42,168 nt of DNA from an uncultured Bacteroidales bacterium (GTDB lineage: Bacteria > Bacteroidota > Bacteroidia > Bacteroidales > Muribaculaceae), in the NCBI GenBank assembly GCA_902793405.1, contig CADBDH010000025.1, positions 1 to 42,168 of the forward strand, given 5' to 3'. Every line of letters begins with the position of its first letter. Positions within the stretch are counted from its first letter, which is position 1. The translations under genes were made by a program, and so were the position numbers. Below are positions 20,252 to 28,811 of this stretch, piece after piece. The notes under the pieces were generated by a model, which saw only the letters and a program-made list of their open reading frames with translations, was not told the origin of the DNA and searched no databases.

Positions 20252-20282
20252 TTGGTATTGTTTTCGGCATTCACTACCTTTG
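20252..20282 (+). promoter_or_regulatory. Promoter of the third and fourth C10 genes
   Basis: TTGG (20252-20255), 19 nt, then TACCTTTG (20275-20282), an exact -7 box, 35 nt before ATG 20318. Confidence 0.75.
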
Positions 20283-20317
20283 CGACCACTATTCACATAA
20301 ACACTTAAACGACCCAC

Positions 20318-22687
20318 ATGAGAAGAATCCTTATCCTTGCTGCCCTGTTGGTAACGGCAGCCCAAGCCTGGTCGGCAACTGTTGATGTCAAGACTGCCCA
20401 GGCCACTGCTCAACGTTTCCTGCTTGCCCAAGCCTCGACGAGCCGCATCATGGCACCCGTGCAGGGTAGCCTGAAACTGGCCTATACCGAGATGAATTCC
20501 AAGGCGCCGTCGATGCCCGTATATTACATTTTCAATGCCCGCGACGGGTATGTGATCGTATCGGGCGAGGACCGTTCCAGGGAAGTTTTGGCCTATGGTT
20601 ACCAAGCCCTCGACATGAACGATCTGCCCGAGAACATGATTTACTGGCTCTCGTTGTACAAGCAGCAACTGGAATATCTGCAAGCCCATCCCGAGGTGCA
20701 TCCCACACTGCTATCGCCCCAGCGCAGCGGCACAACGGTGACACCGCTCATCAGCGCCAACTGGAGCCAGAACAGCCCCTACTGGAACGAGTGCCCTGCC
20801 TTTGGCGCCGACACGTGCTTAACGGGCTGTCCCGCCACGTCGCTGTCGATGGTGTTCCACTACTGGAAGTATCCCAAACAGCAGACGCCCGCCGTGCCGT
20901 CATACACGATGCCCAGTTATGGTGTGGTGCTGCCCGAACTGGAGCCCACCGTCTTTGACTGGGACAACATGCTCGACGAATACACCCACGGCTATACCGA
21001 CGTCCAAGCCAGTGCAGTCGCCCACCTGATGCGTTACATCGGGCAGGCCGAAGAGATGGACTACACCACCAGCGGCAGCGGAGCCTACGGCAACGACGTC
21101 CTGACGGCTGTCAAGTTCTTTGAATATGACCAGAATGCCCAATTGCTGTTCAAGACCGACGAACTGGGTTATGCCAACTATAGCGACAGCCAGTGGTCCA
21201 CACTCATCCAAACCGAACTGAATGCCGGCCGTCCCATCGTGTACCTGGCCTATGACAACCTGACGGGCGGCGGACACGCCTTCAATGTTGACGGCTATGA
21301 CGCCAACGATGACACCTATCACATCAACTGGGGATGGAACGGCAGGGGAAACGGTTATTTTGCCCTGAATGCTTTTTCCTATCAGGATTACACCTTCGGC
21401 ACCGGTCAGCAGATGGTCATCGGCATCCAGCCGCCTGCCGATTTTCAGGAGCCCCGCTTGCAGGCCTATCCCACCACCCTCAACATGACGGCCTACATCG
21501 GCAAGCCGTCGAGCACGGCCATCCACTTCAAGGGCACCAACCTGACGGCTGACGTGACCCTGACCCTGGACGACCCCGACGGCGTGTTCACCGTTGACGC
21601 CAGCTCCCTGAATCGGGAAATTGCCGAGGCAGGGGCTGAACTCACTGTGACCTACACCCCGAGGGCTGTGGGCACCAGCACCGCCACGCTGACCTGCACC
21701 AGCCCGGGAGCCAACACATTGACTATCACCCTCAATGGCGATGCGCCGCTGGAGATTTATCCTCCCGTGCTGCTTCCCGCCAATGAGAACCATATCACCT
21801 TGACCTCGTTCCGCGCCGACTGGACCGACGAGACCCCGTCACACAACGTGAGCAGCTACTCCCTTGAGGTTCAAGCCAAGCCCGACTACCTGCTGCTTGA
21901 AGAAGCCGACTTCAGCGACCTGCCCCGCATGGCGCCCACCAACCAGGCCTCGCATGCCACCGACTACCTGCCCGACGGCTGGTCATTCACGGGCAGCGAG
22001 TTCAATCTGGAGGGCGGTTGCGTGATGCCGCGCCGCAACAGCGTCATTACCACCGATGCCCTGTCGCTCATGGGCTATGACAAGGTAACGGTGATGGTAA
22101 CCGGCCGCAGCTACAGCTCGTGGGGAGATCCGTCGGAACTCACCGTCGCGACGAGTCTGGGCAGCTACACGATGGAACTGCCGTTCGGCTACGGCACCCA
22201 GAGCGTGGTGCTGGACTGTGCCGAGGGTGACCACATCGCCTTCACCGCCGGCTATTATCCCATGATCCAGAAGATTGTGATATATGCGGGTGACGCCACC
22301 GGCCTTGCAGGCATCAAGGCTCACGAGAGCGGAAACGAGAACTACCGCCTGATTACCGGTATCAGCGACAAGAACCACACCGTGCGCGACCTGGCTGCCG
22401 GAGGCACGTTCTTCTATCGCGTTAAGGCCGTTTACACCGACGGCACCGAGAGCGATTGGACCGAAAATGCCATCGTCACCCTGGTTGAAGGCCAAGGCCA
22501 CCCCTATCAGGCAGGTGATGTGGACCATGACGGAAATGCCAATATTGCCGACGTGGCTGCGCTCATCGATTATCTGCTGGGCGGCAACGATGGCGTGTGC
22601 ACCACCTGTGCCGACGTCAATGGCGACGGTGACGTCAACATCGCCGACGTGGCCATCCTGATTGACAGGCTGTTATCCAGCAACTGA
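20318..22687 (+). CDS. Secreted C10 cysteine protease with dockerin-like tail
   Basis: A 789-residue secreted protease with the complete family plan: signal peptide (1-20), prodomain (about 21-125), C10 domain with Cys171 in GCPATSLSM, His320 in GHAFNVDGY and Asn-Trp in HINWGWNG, and the joint GQQMVIGIQPP (363-373). An Ig-like domain (about 380-475) and the first half of an FN3-like domain (about 480-520, TLTSFRADWTDE) follow. A beta-rich insert (about 521-665) and the second FN3 half (about 675-723) come next. A dockerin-like pair ends the protein (731-789: DVDHDGNANIADV and DVNGDGDVNIADV) with CTTC at 761-764 between the repeats. The stop is 29 bp before the next paralogue, with no terminator between, so the two form an operon from the promoter at 20252. 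The dockerin partner is unknown. Confidence 0.94.
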   Translation: MRRILILAALLVTAAQAWSATVDVKTAQATAQRFLLAQASTSRIMAPVQGSLKLAYTEMNSKAPSMPVYYIFNARDGYVIVSGEDRSREVLAYGYQALDMNDLPENMIYWLSLYKQQLEYLQAHPEVHPTLLSPQRSGTTVTPLISANWSQNSPYWNECPAFGADTCLTGCPATSLSMVFHYWKYPKQQTPAVPSYTMPSYGVVLPELEPTVFDWDNMLDEYTHGYTDVQASAVAHLMRYIGQAEEMDYTTSGSGAYGNDVLTAVKFFEYDQNAQLLFKTDELGYANYSDSQWSTLIQTELNAGRPIVYLAYDNLTGGGHAFNVDGYDANDDTYHINWGWNGRGNGYFALNAFSYQDYTFGTGQQMVIGIQPPADFQEPRLQAYPTTLNMTAYIGKPSSTAIHFKGTNLTADVTLTLDDPDGVFTVDASSLNREIAEAGAELTVTYTPRAVGTSTATLTCTSPGANTLTITLNGDAPLEIYPPVLLPANENHITLTSFRADWTDETPSHNVSSYSLEVQAKPDYLLLEEADFSDLPRMAPTNQASHATDYLPDGWSFTGSEFNLEGGCVMPRRNSVITTDALSLMGYDKVTVMVTGRSYSSWGDPSELTVATSLGSYTMELPFGYGTQSVVLDCAEGDHIAFTAGYYPMIQKIVIYAGDATGLAGIKAHESGNENYRLITGISDKNHTVRDLAAGGTFFYRVKAVYTDGTESDWTENAIVTLVEGQGHPYQAGDVDHDGNANIADVAALIDYLLGGNDGVCTTCADVNGDGDVNIADVAILIDRLLSSN

Positions 22688-22716
22688 TTCAAGTATAACC
22701 CTCAAAGAATAATAGA

Positions 22717-25113
22717 ATGATGAAAAAGACCGCTCTCTTGTTCGCTATAGCGCTCACCGCCCTGCAGGCCGTGGCTGCTCCCGTCGATCTGGCGACAGCC
22801 AGGACAACCGCCCTGGGATTTATCCAGTCCCAAAGGCACTCCTTGAACAGCCCGACATCGGCTGACCTGAGGCTATTGCATGCCGAAGCCAATTCACAGC
22901 TCGCCGGGCAGACGGCCTATTACATCTTTGACACGGCAGACCGAGGCTTTGTCATTGTGTCGGGCGACAACCGCACCCAGGCCATCCTTGCCTATGGCGA
23001 CCATACCCTCGACATGAGCAAACTGCCCCAGAACATGCAATTCTGGCTGAGCACCTACAAACGCCAACTGGAATTCCTGCAGGCCCATCCCGGTCTGATG
23101 GTGGACCAACCCGCACGGGGCAATGCCGACATGCCCACCATTGCGCCACTGCTACGCGCCAACTGGGACCAGCTGGAACCCTACAACCTGTACTGCCCTA
23201 CCCTGGATGGTGAACTGTGTGTGACGGGCTGCCCCGCCACCTCGTTGTCGATGGTGCTCTACCACTGGAAATATCCCACACAGGCCGTTCCTGCCGTGGA
23301 TGGCTACCTCAACATGACCGGCGGTTTCCAGATACCAGCCCTGCCCTCTACCACCTTTGACTGGGACAACATGCTCGATACCTATGAAGGTGTGGAATAT
23401 ACCCAGGAACAGGCCGATGCAGTGGCCTGGCTCATGCGCTATGTGGGACAGGTGGAACGCATGGACTACAGCCCCGAAGGCAGCGGAGCCCAAGCCGATG
23501 ACATCCTGCGCGCCGTCCAGTTCTTCGGCTATGACGAGACGGCCCGCGTGGCCACCAAATCGCTGGCCGACTACTTTGGCAACGAGACCGAGCTGATTGA
23601 TGACGAGGAATGGGCCACCATGCTGCAAAACGAACTGTTTGAAGGCCGTCCGGTGGTCTATTGCGCCTTTGACTACTCATCCAACTACGGGTGGAGCGGC
23701 CATGCCTTTAACGTTGACGGCTATACGCCGGCCACCAATACCTATCACGTGAATTGGGGTTGGAGCGGTGTCGGCAACGGCGACTTTGCCCTGAACGCCT
23801 TCGACTATGGCAGATACTCCTTCAGCATTGAGCAGCAGATGATTATGGGCATCCAGCCACCTGCCACGACCCCCACCCTGCGAGTCTCGCCCTTGCAGCT
23901 GAACATGGAAGCCTATGTCGATCAGAGCACTACTGCCGCGTTCAACGTCAAGGGGCTGGTACTCGCCGATGGCATCACCTTGACACTTGATGACGGGAAT
24001 GGAGTCTTCGCCATGGATGCCGGCTACATAGGCTTGAGCGAAGCCCTCGACGGGGTAACAGTCACCGTGACCTATTCTCCCCTGACGAGCGGCACACACT
24101 CGGCAACCGTGACACTGAGCAGTCCTGATGCCGAAGACGTGACCGTCACGCTCCAGGGAACGGCCGAACTGGAAACCTTCGTTCCCACGCTCCTACCCGC
24201 CGACAGCGCCCACATCGGGTTGACACAATTCCGTGCCGACTGGACCGACCAGACCGCTGACAAATATGTCTCAAGCTACACCCTTGAGGTCAATACCAAG
24301 CCCGGCACCATGCTGCTCGACGAGGCCGACTGGAGCCAACTGCACGAGAACAGCAACAACTATTCGGGCAATCCCGAGGCTTTGCTGCCCGAGGGGTGGA
24401 CCTTTAGCGGCAACGGACTGTGGTGTGAAGATGCCGCGATTTCCATCAACAACAAAAGCGCCATCACCTCGCCCAGCCATGACCTGGCAGGATTTGACAA
24501 AGTCACCGTTGTCGTTGCTGCCAAGTCATCCACAGCCATGAGCAGTTCCAAGTTCACCGTTTCGACCAGCCAAGAGAGCAAGGTTTTTGCCGTCAGCGAG
24601 AGTTCATCGTTTGTGCAATGTGTAGCCGTGCTCAACTGCGATGACCTGGACCAGGTGACCATTGCCGGCAAGAGCAGCTACCCGCAGTTCCAGAACATTA
24701 AGGTCTATGCCGGAGAATTGGATGATGTGCGACTGAAAGCAGCCCTGGAAGACGGTGACGAGAACTACCGACTGATCACCGGCATCACCGACAAGTCCTA
24801 CACCGTTACCGACCTGGCAGCGGGCGGAATGTTCTATTACCGCGTTAAGGCATTGTACATCGACGGCACCAGCAGCGCCTGGAGCAAGAGCAAGAGCGTT
24901 ACCCTGCAGGACAACGGGGTAACGAGCCACATGGCTGGTGACGTGGACCATGACGGCCAGGTCAACATTGCCGACGTGACCGCCCTGATCGACCATCTGC
25001 TGGGCGGCAATGGCGCCGTGTGCACCACCTGTGCTGACGTCGATGGCGACGGTGACGTCAACATCGCCGATGTAACCATACTTATCGATAGACTGCTGAG
25101 CGGCAGCAAGTAG
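22717..25113 (+). CDS. Secreted C10 cysteine protease with dockerin-like tail
   Basis: A 798-residue paralogue of the preceding gene, which it follows by 29 bp without a terminator. Signal peptide (1-20), prodomain (about 21-127), C10 domain with Cys172 in GCPATSLSM and His329 in GHAFNVDGY and an intact HVNWGWSG. Ig-like domain (about 382-480), split FN3-like domain with a beta insert, and a dockerin-like pair (DVDHDGQVNIADV, DVDGDGDVNIADV) with CTTC between the two loops. The two adjacent ATG codons (22717, 22720) are equivalent. Sharing the CTTC linker and much of the tail with its neighbour suggests tandem duplication of this pair. Confidence 0.94.
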   Translation: MMKKTALLFAIALTALQAVAAPVDLATARTTALGFIQSQRHSLNSPTSADLRLLHAEANSQLAGQTAYYIFDTADRGFVIVSGDNRTQAILAYGDHTLDMSKLPQNMQFWLSTYKRQLEFLQAHPGLMVDQPARGNADMPTIAPLLRANWDQLEPYNLYCPTLDGELCVTGCPATSLSMVLYHWKYPTQAVPAVDGYLNMTGGFQIPALPSTTFDWDNMLDTYEGVEYTQEQADAVAWLMRYVGQVERMDYSPEGSGAQADDILRAVQFFGYDETARVATKSLADYFGNETELIDDEEWATMLQNELFEGRPVVYCAFDYSSNYGWSGHAFNVDGYTPATNTYHVNWGWSGVGNGDFALNAFDYGRYSFSIEQQMIMGIQPPATTPTLRVSPLQLNMEAYVDQSTTAAFNVKGLVLADGITLTLDDGNGVFAMDAGYIGLSEALDGVTVTVTYSPLTSGTHSATVTLSSPDAEDVTVTLQGTAELETFVPTLLPADSAHIGLTQFRADWTDQTADKYVSSYTLEVNTKPGTMLLDEADWSQLHENSNNYSGNPEALLPEGWTFSGNGLWCEDAAISINNKSAITSPSHDLAGFDKVTVVVAAKSSTAMSSSKFTVSTSQESKVFAVSESSSFVQCVAVLNCDDLDQVTIAGKSSYPQFQNIKVYAGELDDVRLKAALEDGDENYRLITGITDKSYTVTDLAAGGMFYYRVKALYIDGTSSAWSKSKSVTLQDNGVTSHMAGDVDHDGQVNIADVTALIDHLLGGNGAVCTTCADVDGDGDVNIADVTILIDRLLSGSK

Positions 25114-25137
25114 TCGATTCATTCGACCCCAAACAAC

Positions 25138-25183
25138 AGGCGGTGTGTCATCATTCCAGCAGGTGAATGATGACACACCGCCT
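25138..25183 (+). terminator. 19-bp perfect hairpin after the C10 operon
   Basis: Perfect 19-bp inverted repeat (25138-25156 and 25165-25183) with an 8-nt loop. An outer complementary pair, GGCAGCAAG (25102-25110) and its complement (25182-25190), overlaps the coding end. No T-tract is present, so it may protect the mRNA end instead of terminating. Confidence 0.55.
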
Positions 25184-25190
25184 TGCTGCC

Positions 25191-25659
25191 GGATACCATG
25201 GTGCAGGTCAAGGGGAGCAACTCGGTAGTAGAAACAAAACCGCATCAACGAGGAGGAAACCGGCAACAATTTCGACAAATTTCACAAGGAGCGGGAGGTC
25301 AACGAGCAAAAAATCAAAATTTGTATAAAAATTAACCGATAAAAGAAGTTTCTTACTTTTACTGATGATTTTGTTTGATTTTTCGAGCAAAGCCCGATTT
25401 GTAGTTTCAGTTATTTATCGGATATAGCCACCACTTCATACAGCGGCAAACCGACTTTTAATTTATTTCGCCTAAAGCATTGTTTTTTATCGCAAATAAA
25501 TAGTTAAAAATTTGTTGTTATTACTGATTTTGGAGTAAATTTGCAACTCTATTACTCGACACTATCGTTTGTACGATGGAGAGAGTATGGGCTCGTTCAA
25601 ATAGGCTTCTGAAGCAATTTTTAACTTAACATTATATCTACCAATTAATTACATCGTTT
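25191..25659. other. AT-rich gap with leader of the fifth C10 gene
   Basis: No gene is seen in these 469 bases. Composition becomes strongly AT-rich after about 25280. The only clear signal is the promoter at 25511-25543; a transcript from it would have a leader of about 110 nt. A short inverted pair (CCGATAAA near 25335 and TTTATCGG near 25414) has no evident meaning. Confidence 0.5.
25511..25543 (+). promoter_or_regulatory. Promoter of the fifth C10 gene
   Basis: TTTG (25511-25514), 21 nt, then TAAATTTG (25536-25543), an exact -7 box, 116 nt ahead of ATG 25660. Confidence 0.7.
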
Positions 25660-28077
25660 ATGAGAAGATTCTTACTGTGTGCCGCAGTGCTTTGTGCGGC
25701 AATCGGGCTGATGGCAGCACCTGTTGACCTGAGGACAGCCCAAAGCAAAGCGCAAAACTTTGTACAACAAAAACTGTACAGCGGCAGATTGATGGCACCC
25801 ATCTCGGGAGAGATGAAACTTGCCCATGCCGAAATGAACTCCAAGCTGATTAACCAGGCCGTTTATTACATTTTCAATTCCCAGAATGGTTATGTAATCG
25901 TGTCGGGTGATGACCGTGCCGAGGAAATCCTGGGCTATGGCGACCGTCCCCTGGACATCAACACCATCCCCTGCAACATGAAGGCTTGGCTTGCCACCTA
26001 CAAAGTGCAGATCGAGTACTTGCAGGCCCATGAGGGATTGCAGGTCGAGGCCCCGTCATTGACGGCTCCGCGCCAGATTCCCAGCGTAGAGCCGCTGTTG
26101 ACCGCACTGTGGGATCAGGAAGCTCCCTACTGGAACATGTGCAAAATCAACGGTTCACAGTGCTTGACCGGTTGCCCCGCTACCTCGGCAGCTATGGTCT
26201 TCCACTACTGGAAATATCCCGACTTTGAGACCCCCGAGGTTCCCGCCTATCGTTGCGAATTGAGCACCTCGTACTATAGCACCACCTATGTGAATGTAGA
26301 TGCTCTGCCTCCCGTTACCTTCGACTGGGATCACATGCGCGACACTTACACCGGTAGCAACTACACCGCTCAGGAAGCCAATGCCGTAGCCACACTGATG
26401 CGCTATGTCGGCCAGGCCGAGCACATGGCCTATGGTACCAGTGCAGCCGGCGGTAGTGGCGTTGATGCCGACAGCGTTATCCTGATTGCCAACGCTTTCA
26501 AGTTCTTCGGCTATGACGAAGAGACCGTTCGCATGGTCAAGAAGACCAGCTCCTATAGTGGTGGCACCACCCTGTATACCGACGCCGAGTGGGCAGCCAT
26601 GATCCAGGAAGAGTTGTCTGAGGGTCGTCCCATCGTGTACTGCGCCATCGCTGGCGGTTTCTTTGGCGGTGGCCATGCCTTCAACGTTGACGGCTATGAC
26701 AGCAACACCAACAAGTACCACATCAACTTCGGCTGGAGTGGTGAAAGCAACAACTACTATGCCTTGAACGCCTTTAATGGTGGTGGTTCGGTATTCAACC
26801 AGTACCAGCAGATGGTTATCGGCATCCAGCCGCCGCTGACGACGCCGCGCCTCAAGACCGACAAGAGCGAAATCTCGCTGGAATGCTACAAGAACCAGAC
26901 CGCTAGCGACCAGTTCACCCTGAAGGGCCGCAACCTGGAAGACAACGCCACGCTGCGCCTCATCGACGAGAACGGCGTGTTCAGCATCAACAAGACCTCT
27001 GTTGCTCCCGCCGAGGATAACACCATGAACGAGAAGGTGGTTGTGACCTATGCTCCTCAGGCCGAAGGCGAATATACTGCCTACATCGTGGTCAGCACCC
27101 CTGGTGTTGATGACGTGACCATCACCCTGCACGGCTCGTCGGATTACGAACTGTACCGTCCTGTCATGCTGCCTGCCAACGAAGAGGCTATCACCTCCAC
27201 CTCGTTCCTTGCCGAGTGGACCGACAACACGCCCGCCGAGAACGTGGCCAGCTACACCCTTGAGGTGAATGCCAAACCAGATGTTATCCTGCTCACCGAA
27301 GCCGACTGGAGCGATGTTCCCAAGGAGTCTACCAACCATGCCAGCGATGCCGCCAACTACCTGCCTGAGGATTGGACCTTTACCGGTACCCACCTGTATC
27401 TTGATGGCGGTTTCATCTCGTCGGGACGCAACTCGGTATTCAGAATCAATACCGACTTCACCGGTTACAGCAAGGTGAGCGTTATCATCAAGGCAAAGGC
27501 CTACACCAAGGGCTCCAACACCACCCTGGACATTGCCAGCGACATAGAGTCACAGAGGATTGTCCTGGCCAAGGAGGTTGAGACCTATCTCGTTGTTCTT
27601 GAGATGGGAGGTGAGAATTATCTGGAAATCATCTCCGGTTATTATCCCGAGATCCAGAGCATCAAGGTTTACGGCGGTGAAATCACCGATCCCGAGCCCT
27701 TCTCACTGAGGGCCAGCGAGACCGGAGATGCCACGACGCGCCTGATCGAGGGCATCACCCCCGACAAGTTCTACACCGTGACCGGCCTGACTCCTGCAAC
27801 GCCTTACCTGTATCGCGTTAAGGCCCTCTATGTGAACGGCACCGAGAGCCTGTGGAGCTCCTACAAGGAAGTGCTGCTCAAGGGCGGCGACACCCTGCAA
27901 GGTGACATCAACAACGATGGCATGGTAACCATCGAGGACGTTACAACACTCATCGACTTCCTGCTCAAGGGCGAGGGTGACCTGAATATTGACGCTGCCG
28001 ACGTGAACCACGACGGCGTTATCACCATCGAAGACGTCACTACACTTGTTGACTACCTGCTCAAGGGCGAGTGGTAA
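25660..28077 (+). CDS. Secreted C10 cysteine protease with dockerin-like tail
   Basis: An 805-residue family member. Signal peptide (1-20, LMAAP), prodomain (about 21-127, YVIVSGDDRAEEIL), C10 domain with Cys172 in GCPATSAAM and His339 in GHAFNVDGY; the following loop is HINFGWSG. Ig-like domain (about 393-490), split FN3-like domain with the same beta insert type, and a dockerin-like pair (DINNDGMVTIEDV, DVNHDGVITIEDV). The linker between the repeats lacks the CxxC of the two preceding genes. The catalytic domain, with its SSYSGGTTLYTD segment, is closest to the frameshifted member at 4028, which has SAYSGGTTLYTD. It has its own promoter and terminator, so it is transcribed alone. Confidence 0.94.
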   Translation: MRRFLLCAAVLCAAIGLMAAPVDLRTAQSKAQNFVQQKLYSGRLMAPISGEMKLAHAEMNSKLINQAVYYIFNSQNGYVIVSGDDRAEEILGYGDRPLDINTIPCNMKAWLATYKVQIEYLQAHEGLQVEAPSLTAPRQIPSVEPLLTALWDQEAPYWNMCKINGSQCLTGCPATSAAMVFHYWKYPDFETPEVPAYRCELSTSYYSTTYVNVDALPPVTFDWDHMRDTYTGSNYTAQEANAVATLMRYVGQAEHMAYGTSAAGGSGVDADSVILIANAFKFFGYDEETVRMVKKTSSYSGGTTLYTDAEWAAMIQEELSEGRPIVYCAIAGGFFGGGHAFNVDGYDSNTNKYHINFGWSGESNNYYALNAFNGGGSVFNQYQQMVIGIQPPLTTPRLKTDKSEISLECYKNQTASDQFTLKGRNLEDNATLRLIDENGVFSINKTSVAPAEDNTMNEKVVVTYAPQAEGEYTAYIVVSTPGVDDVTITLHGSSDYELYRPVMLPANEEAITSTSFLAEWTDNTPAENVASYTLEVNAKPDVILLTEADWSDVPKESTNHASDAANYLPEDWTFTGTHLYLDGGFISSGRNSVFRINTDFTGYSKVSVIIKAKAYTKGSNTTLDIASDIESQRIVLAKEVETYLVVLEMGGENYLEIISGYYPEIQSIKVYGGEITDPEPFSLRASETGDATTRLIEGITPDKFYTVTGLTPATPYLYRVKALYVNGTESLWSSYKEVLLKGGDTLQGDINNDGMVTIEDVTTLIDFLLKGEGDLNIDAADVNHDGVITIEDVTTLVDYLLKGEW

Positions 28078-28119
28078 ACCATCGCGGCAGGCCACAGCCT
28101 GCTGTTGAGAAACCCATCG

Positions 28120-28155
28120 AGGAGTGCGGATCGTGCATCCGCACTCCTTCTTTTT
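28120..28155 (+). terminator. Rho-independent terminator after the fifth C10 gene
   Basis: Perfect 12-bp stem (28120-28131 and 28137-28148), 5-nt loop, and a T5 run at 28151-28155. The following 28156-28345 is AT-rich with no gene seen. Confidence 0.9.
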
Positions 28156-28345
28156 ACACCGGTTTTTCTCCAGGCAACCATAACAACATGGGGGGTACAT
28201 TATGAAATGTTGTTAAAAAGGTGGGAGGGGATGTAACTTCTGCCAAGAATTGAGGTCTAAAAGATAAGGAAACGAGAAAATTGCTTGTTTATTGGCAAAA
28301 TCAGGCAGTTTTTTGGTATCAAATGACAAAAAATGCGGTTTTTAT

Positions 28346-28376
28346 TTTGTCTTGTGCCGGAATTGCACTAATTTTG
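28346..28376 (+). promoter_or_regulatory. Promoter of the small tail protein gene
   Basis: TTTG (28346-28349), 19 nt, TAATTTTG (28369-28376): both boxes exact, 23 nt ahead of ATG 28400. Confidence 0.8.
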
Positions 28377-28399
28377 CCGATTGAAAACGATTAAACGAA

Positions 28400-28711
28400 A
28401 TGAAGCGAGTACTTTACATAGCGATTTGCATGTTGGCAATGGGTGGCATCAATGCCGTTCCGGTGCCCAACACCTTCATGCCCCAGCGCGTTGAGAGTGC
28501 CGCAACGGGTCCCACGGCAGCCGGAACCGAGGGCCGTATCGTTTTCACTGCAGGCAGTAATGACGCCACATTCAATGTCTATTCAATCACGGGCCAGCTT
28601 GTCAAGGTAGTGCGCGTGGCTGCAGACCAGCGCGTCTCGGTGGACTTCCCCAAGGGGTTCTATATTGTGAAATGCAGCAACCAGTGGTCCCGCAAGGTGG
28701 TGGTGCGTTGA
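28400..28711 (+). CDS. Small secreted protein made mostly of a type IX-like C-terminal domain
   Basis: A 103-residue protein: signal peptide (1-19, GGINA), a short linker, then from about residue 45 a domain resembling the Bacteroidetes type IX secretion C-terminal sorting domain. The pattern is FNVYSITGQLVKVVRV, a turn, GFYIVKCSNQWSRKVVVR at the extreme end. Nothing remains that could be a separate passenger. It has its own strong promoter and terminator, so it is a real gene and not a remnant. Its function is unknown; it could be a decoy, a cargo-free anchor, or a small surface protein. Confidence 0.75.
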   Translation: MKRVLYIAICMLAMGGINAVPVPNTFMPQRVESAATGPTAAGTEGRIVFTAGSNDATFNVYSITGQLVKVVRVAADQRVSVDFPKGFYIVKCSNQWSRKVVVR

Positions 28712-28771
28712 CGCGACCCCTCACCAGTGTGCCATGAGCACCGGTACCATGTGACAATGATAAAGATTAAT

Positions 28772-28802
28772 GGGCGTGACTGTGTGTCACGCCCTTTTGT
28801 TT
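28772..28802 (+). terminator. Rho-independent terminator of the small tail protein gene
   Basis: Perfect 9-bp stem GGGCGTGAC (28772-28780) with 28786-28794, 5-nt loop, then TTTTGTTTG. An ATG at 28770 overlaps it and is not a plausible start for the next gene. Confidence 0.85.
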
Positions 28803-28811
28803 GTTTATAAG

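Noticed and set aside
17728-28077. Cellulosome-type system suggested by dockerin-like repeats
   Set aside because: There is no cohesin, scaffoldin or glycoside hydrolase in the window; such tails occur widely in gut Bacteroidales without cellulosomes.
28770-28811. Upstream start of the cardiolipin synthase
   Set aside because: The ATG lies at the foot of a strong terminator hairpin.
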